Below, piece after piece: positions 63,101-64,000 of a DNA stretch of 64,000 bases (the first letter of the stretch is position 1; the number at the start of each line of letters is the position of its first letter). This DNA is from Mitsuokella jalaludinii DSM 13811 (GTDB lineage: Bacteria > Bacillota > Negativicutes > Selenomonadales > Selenomonadaceae), in assembly GCF_000702905.1 (NCBI RefSeq), contig NZ_JNKR01000007.1:1-64000 (forward strand). Reading direction: 5' to 3'. Position numbers and translations under genes: made by a program. Under the pieces are notes generated by a model. It made no database searches, had not been told where the DNA came from, and saw nothing but the letters and a program-made list of their open reading frames with translations.

Positions 63101-64000
63101 GACTGACGGCAATGTCTCAATCCACGGCGATGTCCAGAGCGGCACCTCTTTTGCGGCGCAGGCCGATAATGGCAGCGTCACGGTCACGGGCGATATCACA
63201 AGCGGCACGTCGGCAGACCTGTCGGCAGCCGGCGGCAATGTCTCTATCACGGGCAATGTCCAGAGCGGCACGTCGGTCACGGCGCAGGCGACGGAAGGCA
63301 ATGTCACAGTCGGCGGCTCGCTGACTTCGAAGGACGGCGACACGGTGCTCTCGGCATCGGATAGCCAGAAGCTTGAAGGCAAGGGCAACATCCGCGTGAC
63401 GGGCTCTGTCGATTCCGCGCATGACATCCAGATGACGACAGATGACGGTGCGATTGCAGTCGACGGCACGCTGAAGGCCGACAAGGCTGTTGACGTCACG
63501 ACGGAAGACGGTGCAATCACCGTCGGCACGTCGGTGAAGGACGGCACGGTCAATGCTGGCACGACGGCAGCGCTGACGACTCTCCGTGGGCCAATCACGG
63601 TCCGCGGTCTCGTGACGGCCAAGAACGGCGTGAAGCTCCAGGCGGCTGAGTTGGGCGCTATCTCGGTCAAGGGCGACCTGCTCGCCACGGAAAGCGGCAA
63701 TACCGAAGCCCTGAGCAAAGATGGCGACATCGAGATCCAGGGCAAGGTCGACTCGAAGACGGGTGCGGCCACAGTCAAGACGCAGCGCGGCAGCGTGATG
63801 GTCAGCGGCAAGATGCACGCGGCCCAGGACGCTGCAGCTGAGTCCGGCGACGGTGCTGTCACGATTGACAGCGAGTTCGTCGCCGATAACGGCAATGCCA
63901 CGGCCCGCACGGCGCGCGGCGATGTGAAGGTCAAAGGCCAGATGAAGGCCGGCACCGACGTCACAGTGCAGTCCGATGAGGGCAGTGTCACGGTCGAAGG
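48156..64000 (+). CDS. Giant TpsA exoprotein, leukotoxin LktA/filamentous adhesin type (3' end beyond window)
   Basis: The frame is open from ATG 48156 (AAGGAGGT 9 nt upstream) to the right edge, at least 5281 codons. I followed the reading through sampled stretches covering most of it without a stop. An extended signal region (about 1-52, cleavage likely after VDA) is followed by the TPS secretion domain with NLFFLSPEGMAVGKSG (138-153). The passenger is beta-helical: Gly/Ala-rich units of roughly 60-75 residues (for example GVGGAGKVAVQGAAA near 53900) to about 57000, then non-repetitive segments (ITYARIDYANALVTRYYELA near 58400, GGEIHYNG near 58800, NIYINASDINFNGLI near 59400) like those of LktA-family adhesins. 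Exact 21-residue rungs appear at 63045-63296. Coil-like insertions occur near 50570-50720, 51760-51860 and 61060-61400. It would be exported by the upstream TpsB. Toxicity is not shown by the sequence; adhesion is the safer guess. Confidence 0.95.
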   Translation, partial: MSYTRYTNRKNERASTKDAARMTRTEANRLTDKVLSALMAAGLVMSPTAVDASEIKDVNNQPVSAESGVYNIYAQKLHGDIAINEFAKFQLDANDIANLYFHKQGETINAGNLLNFVNTRIDINGTVNAIRNGTIGGNLFFLSPEGMAVGKSGVINTGALYVMAPATTSLPGESNYGSLKGVFDKGAATEDHLNAIKNGSPLIPLNPSGTISVLGKINAADDVKLYAAQIAVGRNLTGQAIDGTAAGGVEKAAAIETGVTDFASLVNLTDDQKTAAGLGNLQATQTGNGDIVLAAKAAYANAYDKAFNDLGKLAGLLGTTETPEINVPKTITASVENYGTIKTSTATGDVVLKAEATNGNKDSASGASAFAQTVADVKVQGDVKAAGQVELTAKADNTYVDSGNSVTDNLGDTLSYVVPVGANVMILDNKASVTVEKEAQVEGSQVAVSAEANLDGTAGVMAAGRKLVSKVPSAIPAVGMGYAKATNEATVQIDGNVKATGADTVDDKGNVKDKALQIKANAQSAVDHSASTTVKKGALGAGSASLAAAVAITDHTNDATVNLNGMAEAEQGSASVTADTVHKLNTSATAKATDETVGTAAVDVVVHASTSAVDVQGTVNAKNDVTIKATNTTDENTHVSNNNLGMGKLQAEAMKAADLTGISNKVKENKVVAGILSKLQKDGGNTDVPLSTTLGQTLSAGAAVTVADETNKAKVNIGSKASVQAGQELTAKAESKVYDTMMTASGATSSFKNSDNSSDTVTIATGVVYAGMDNQADVTVADGTDDQHATLKANGNLNLQSSNIMEYHRPERMKREIDRSIEKLNTAIDAIANMPEAKQEQAKEILEQLEKLKTSMTGMAAAFTTDYLQDTSNVKNLTAEGTLNKIGNVAGTGWEILNAVTKIQQSVAQLQDVTSPFGEVVTNALAVVTNAVAFTEPNQYANVSAAAVSRGGSDTKASLAAAVTATDFDYGSHVTVGKHASLTAGNALDLRAEEAIKDVNITGKNKVWKNDAEAAGGVGIGGSVNYQNFDTDTLVKVGKGAALTAGDMELASSSDIFHTGVMLSAGKAEGSAISGMLAMTDSDSKNQTLVDKDAVLKAVKDADKKGSIAITGYNDTNVNNAILSLSAGSGAAAAGIAAAINKVDVVNRAAVENIDAADDDEKSGSIQASKLGVSAETTGLINIISVAGGVTASGKDPEKPEADKGPLDKLGDGFGKLASLTDTVNGKINDVSKKVQNVISTVNGAGASQGGTQSAVPTKSETAPSFAFAGAGSVSLNLVSDTTQAVIDGAHVNLNNDGVLQAGARDTAFVGAFSGGAAISARKGQSSGTSAAFSGAVGVNKIDNTIESAVKNSTVEGLKSMDVTALSGGTSVAVGTGLSLTKNSQPGNNFAGGASVSVNLIDKDVKALAEKNTVSGVSADEKAAVKLTAYESDLQVTGGVNANVATGGGTAVGGSITVADINNDLDARISGGMYTNIKTADAESLLATKQITAAISTGVAVGGSGTNNAFTGAMVYNGLHNTVKAGIDGRAKVTADSIAVRAHDTTSGSAEAKPYQDLLGNYKEHQQFAEDAGVDTDGSSYYKTSDSSNGLDTAGEKVDFDGNKGSLSVGAAFVVAGSSGNAAGAAVNVANVDNDFTAAIADATLAANSVSAEADADSLAVNVSAGVAAGSKDFGGMGSVTWQDMDNTVLAKASDSDITADSLAVKAASNSQAVNVAGSVAYGKTAGVGAALAYNGLDNHIGAYLAGGSVTAKTPSTGVSVDVEGKNTGKIYGIGAAVAASQNAAVNGTVVMNHGGSDTEAAVGEVRPEDGTNTVKDTAVANAEAVKVKAESDDVRVAVAGNVSASGKVALGGAVAYNDVGGASSGTENAKQKTRAALVSTTLTNVKNGTVTVKAADNSTLTTVGVGVGGAGKVAVQGAAATSLVNKAVLAEIKDSSIDKDEDKAAVVSVQATSNSEINSTAVVGAGSGTFAGGAGVAVNRINQDTAATMSGSTVKDKHTTVQADGNSTITSIGVGAALAGKVALAGNIAVNQIGNNVKAAVTGSTLTSSGNIGVLANGREKLTNYAGTVSGAAGNAGLGMGVSYNAITGNVESTVGESSLEARGKETETVGDAQKGVAVTASGQHNLKSVALTAGLAGSDTVAVGAAGTVTVNNIGGTTRAAVTGTDINAELDNSMAGDVAVKAHDVTKSESHVGSLSVGIGADGGAGVSAASDTLLLDRETAAELSGTDAAKKTVNGRNLAVTADQKSTVVTNADGVAGAGGIYGSGAVAATAAATKLDGSVTATMKNIISNNKGLDISAKRDHETTLVSASAAMSAAMVSGAVGAGVGVVNDDFTTNAELINSDVTASKEDGQTGSGSVNVAADSSTSVTTVVAGVAGSMGAAASTISVNNLNSQTAAVVDNSTVAADQDFAVDAHNRVTTKFNAATLGAGGAAIATGVGVNTIGTSTLAEVNKSTIKAQKAAITSREEMDVDQNLVGATAGSLGINANVMVTSIGTELADTYGSSDNNGASFDTTAALKRSNTALDSQKTATTDDGDESSKVVKDTLHNRDTGVAATDASGVTVSSGKSDAKGTQVAVTNSDITTTDTMALRADRKTDAQITAASASVSGSLGLSATVAVLDAKKDAGVSISGSKLQAGKALSVAAAQSGETGIDAYQANIAGVAAVSAAYAQSSSSGETKIEAVGSTLTSDKEGITMKAEDKSQTASSVYGATAGLVTAGALVSKADNTSDVNLAVKGSALHTAQGTASLQADKANVVTAKTYGGAFGLVGANGVVALASDEGASKILVAQSNSKNSSFIGQTASLQATTRPAVTAETGSLSVALLGSASASVATASAKGEARVQVADGTTLDVDKAEITASAESQNGKNNSEAKVKGFAAAGRGTAVINTAIANTDIDTDVTMGKVSFKKNRGTALNVISANTTQTAADARGITVGGLFASGTNLAYTGSGTEKDANTATITLQGNKTQLKSLSANASGTTHNLTTADGSGGGMISGDLAGAVDNKTYTGSKVTLKGSWDVNGDVAIQSAQTDHMDLNADATKAAVVGASATKADNTANGAADVVLTGSQITSGGLLTAKANSKVNFGQNKAYAVEGSGYGGVAVQGAKLNNTVNRTANVDARNASLTSSGSQILAAESGGKINAAGYIKAAGAGAATWVDVDNNLTSQNTITTDGKTSLRTDTADSDITLAASDDWNVTAKGVAVTQGGAVGGASSDVKNTLQRTNKVDVQGKVYSLNDVNLYAGKDENGALDNLDLNVESEAYNKTALSVAVPKFKDTLTQANQVIVGKDADVAGVRHVSAYADEAGKYLREQSVKYTWYHSDANENFTSTSVGKKSDSINDKTDNYVQIDGKVTAGTQNKQKVVIGGTGQIVVLDQDELAAVKAVKGQENAVQHPTIDASSGIDTANITYARIDYANALVTRYYELANLISQYSDSKDLTALKGYQDEQTRIYNELNDLGLLSKAIGEDGKEYLVPVSGLTVDTITLPDIVASGGNITVEAGSLKGAGTLKAQGSPEATVENHTNLYLKVGDVRAVNPGGEIHYNGQSLAKDAVAIIKNANQDKSSAVNLTVSTDAATSTGGTVTIKSDYGKAAIKAKIDEVDANNKKTGKKVDAELVPKADIEINGNVEAENGVVTVEDKNYNILLQGEGSRTAEVNGKEIHLTAGKSISQGFTQGIVNIGGNPEQLYKDKYFNSEVQEYNKAYGFEHTERVHAEDRTHDDVLNGSGSRIAGDNIYINASDINFNGLIQSGYGKYEVTVASTVTPQVQKLDRSWARMGKQNLSDAVITTGTYYLVQEGGKVLQADGTYKYQPDVYYNPSTQKLVIPDIDAHGGKIYLSGRISSTGNGKIVALDGAYDISVTNNTNTALQVGKLISNKNDGLISIADSSRNQVTEYTRNSTVVKDLTNWDKAAGDWKVLSTSGASSVYNPQKDLRYNWTSGQKVTTKKHYEHDHKAGLWGAVTTLNETELTKYEQEITPQDMGHKTFTNDNGVYIDTSNLTNKDKQYVFVYDNVVLNNSRTQPVVTKRWKTGFLGWFHWERTEWDTNTGTAQQYVGSVKADHGIDIGFLGNQNGNSAINVTSKAGVTLAGRIQSSQSGAGSTIAITSQEGAINQNGGLLKGDNIKLSAKKGLTNIAIESLGDTVKLDAANTGRGNMNITVDGAYGKAGHVNLVKAENMNGDVSLTVLGNLTQSTAEAVKGNRIDIVSRQGGVGTAATALKVETPDHAVDVLNPLSSSVNITAKGDIYAAEDSNLRVGTIKSTGGNVTLTTAGSLIDALPSGETIDRGNTADLVQGWKDLGLIDGEGQYKQKQAEDVAAYKDGVQSEFAQYLNLKTAYANKEEAAENDVNYQTLKDRYGAYASADDYLAKSDTAKNHLANLQKAGAGWTENELLYAISDAIVNKAQGSTDTELKEANISGQNITIHAKNIGSDKAAEDVLVKDITTDERLDDLKKVVNANVSDVGYTKNDKGENVFRIYGKVPVGIEARGELNIASDGNIYVAGRASGENKDTVLKLGKVTTSTGDIRVLGKAGVTNSLKDGSANLNGKNLILEGGSSDIGAADKPIDVDLTGSLSALTDGSMYISSVGNHNLQLSGLYAGKDMVLASRKDIAMSPDASAQAYLNAGRLLDLKAEGGIGAKDSGVRILGNGATINAEAKDGNIYLAGKRKAGEQDGLLLLGMVKTNPGHMIDVAAETSLGLGSNENASLLVSQVQADTVNLSSDREINLKNGTLTAGTLKLKADGSINQTAAHAITASDVSVDAAAGISLNSGAEAESKMFNAFKEVTLNNASEATDIVLGNGGDEDLKVIFADGSKAQDVTVRNYANGEANDLDIHGPIAAAAGIALINDEGSLVTTGGLDAKADIRETAKGSLNNSDALHAEQDIVLTATDGSIINDAAITAKRNVTMKAGDSIENRAATTAYTGAISLNAYHDIKQKGDAKAGTDTTAESADGSVTVEGSLTSGKATLAKATDGNVSIHGDVQSGTSFAAQADNGSVTVTGDITSGTSADLSAAGGNVSITGNVQSGTSVTAQATEGNVTVGGSLTSKDGDTVLSASDSQKLEGKGNIRVTGSVDSAHDIQMTTDDGAIAVDGTLKADKAVDVTTEDGAITVGTSVKDGTVNAGTTAALTTLRGPITVRGLVTAKNGVKLQAAELGAISVKGDLLATESGNTEALSKDGDIEIQGKVDSKTGAATVKTQRGSVMVSGKMHAAQDAAAESGDGAVTIDSEFVADNGNATARTARGDVKVKGQMKAGTDVTVQSDEGSVTVE
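63045..63296 (+). repeat. Four 63-bp tandem units in the adhesin gene
   Basis: Units at 63045-63107, 63108-63170, 63171-63233 and 63234-63296 each encode 21 residues of the form GxVxVxGxxxSGxxxxxAxxx, one beta-helix rung. Diverged units continue to the window edge, where GSVTVEG reappears at about 63978. The repeats run on beyond the window. Confidence 0.9.

Noticed and set aside
63045..63296. Regular repeats as a possible second CRISPR array
   Set aside because: Units are contiguous 63-bp coding repeats without unique spacers and remain in frame with the adhesin.

Overview
The window looks like a chromosomal segment of a GC-rich diderm Firmicute, most likely a selenomonad (Negativicutes; Selenomonas or Mitsuokella type). 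Evidence is an outer-membrane two-partner secretion system with a POTRA/beta-barrel transporter alongside Firmicute-style genes (two-subunit serine dehydratase, GerMN lipoprotein, ComEC-like metallo-hydrolase lipoprotein with DUF3006, tig-clpP-clpX-lon-engB order). Core genes share a strong codon habit (ACG for Thr, GTC for Val, ATC for Ile). The genus is inference; no rRNA or tRNA gene is present to check it.

Layout. 1-291: trailer end of a type I-C-like CRISPR array; any cas genes would lie to the left. 514-5294: a c-di-GMP protein with a degenerate GGDEF and an intact EAL domain, an OmpR-type response regulator with its histidine kinase, and a corrinoid adenosyltransferase. 5402-13657: ilvD, trmL-murB, a palindrome-rich 400-bp gap, a ZIP metal transporter (minus strand), a DUF2325 protein and an M16C metalloprotease. 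13795-16361: dapA, sdaAB, sdaAA. 16368-16848: a tandemly duplicated 233-bp palindromic intergenic element. 16988-18460: a small secreted protein and a GT51 glycosyltransferase (minus strand).

18653-26968 holds arginine biosynthesis from N-acetylglutamate onward in two or more transcription units (argCJBD, then argF, argGH), with palindromic ArgR-box candidates over the -10 elements of argC and argF. 27145-35253 is a cell-envelope block: a CE2-like SGNH esterase divergent from an OatA-like acyltransferase, two small membrane proteins, a Cof-type HAD phosphatase, a ComEC-like metallo-hydrolase lipoprotein coupled to a DUF3006 protein, an AMIN/amidase_3 amidase and a GerMN lipoprotein. 35438-41861 is the protein quality-control cluster tig, clpP, clpX, lon plus engB. 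41972-42966 encodes the siroheme decarboxylase pair AhbA/AhbB. Then come an aminotransferase and a CYTH protein with an acidic repeat tail.

45548 to the right edge is the accessory highlight: a LuxR-type regulator with an N-terminal SnoaL/NTF2-like domain, a TpsB outer-membrane transporter, and a TpsA exoprotein of the leukotoxin LktA/filamentous adhesin type. The last is still open after 5281 codons at position 64000. Within it the codon usage changes from segment to segment, and its right end contains exact 63-bp (21-residue) tandem rungs, suggesting a mosaic built by recombination. I found no clearly new multi-gene system. The most interesting signals are the giant adhesin cassette with its own regulator, the duplicated palindromic element, the nested inverted-repeat element near 9 kb, and the CRISPR trailer repeat whose stem has covaried.
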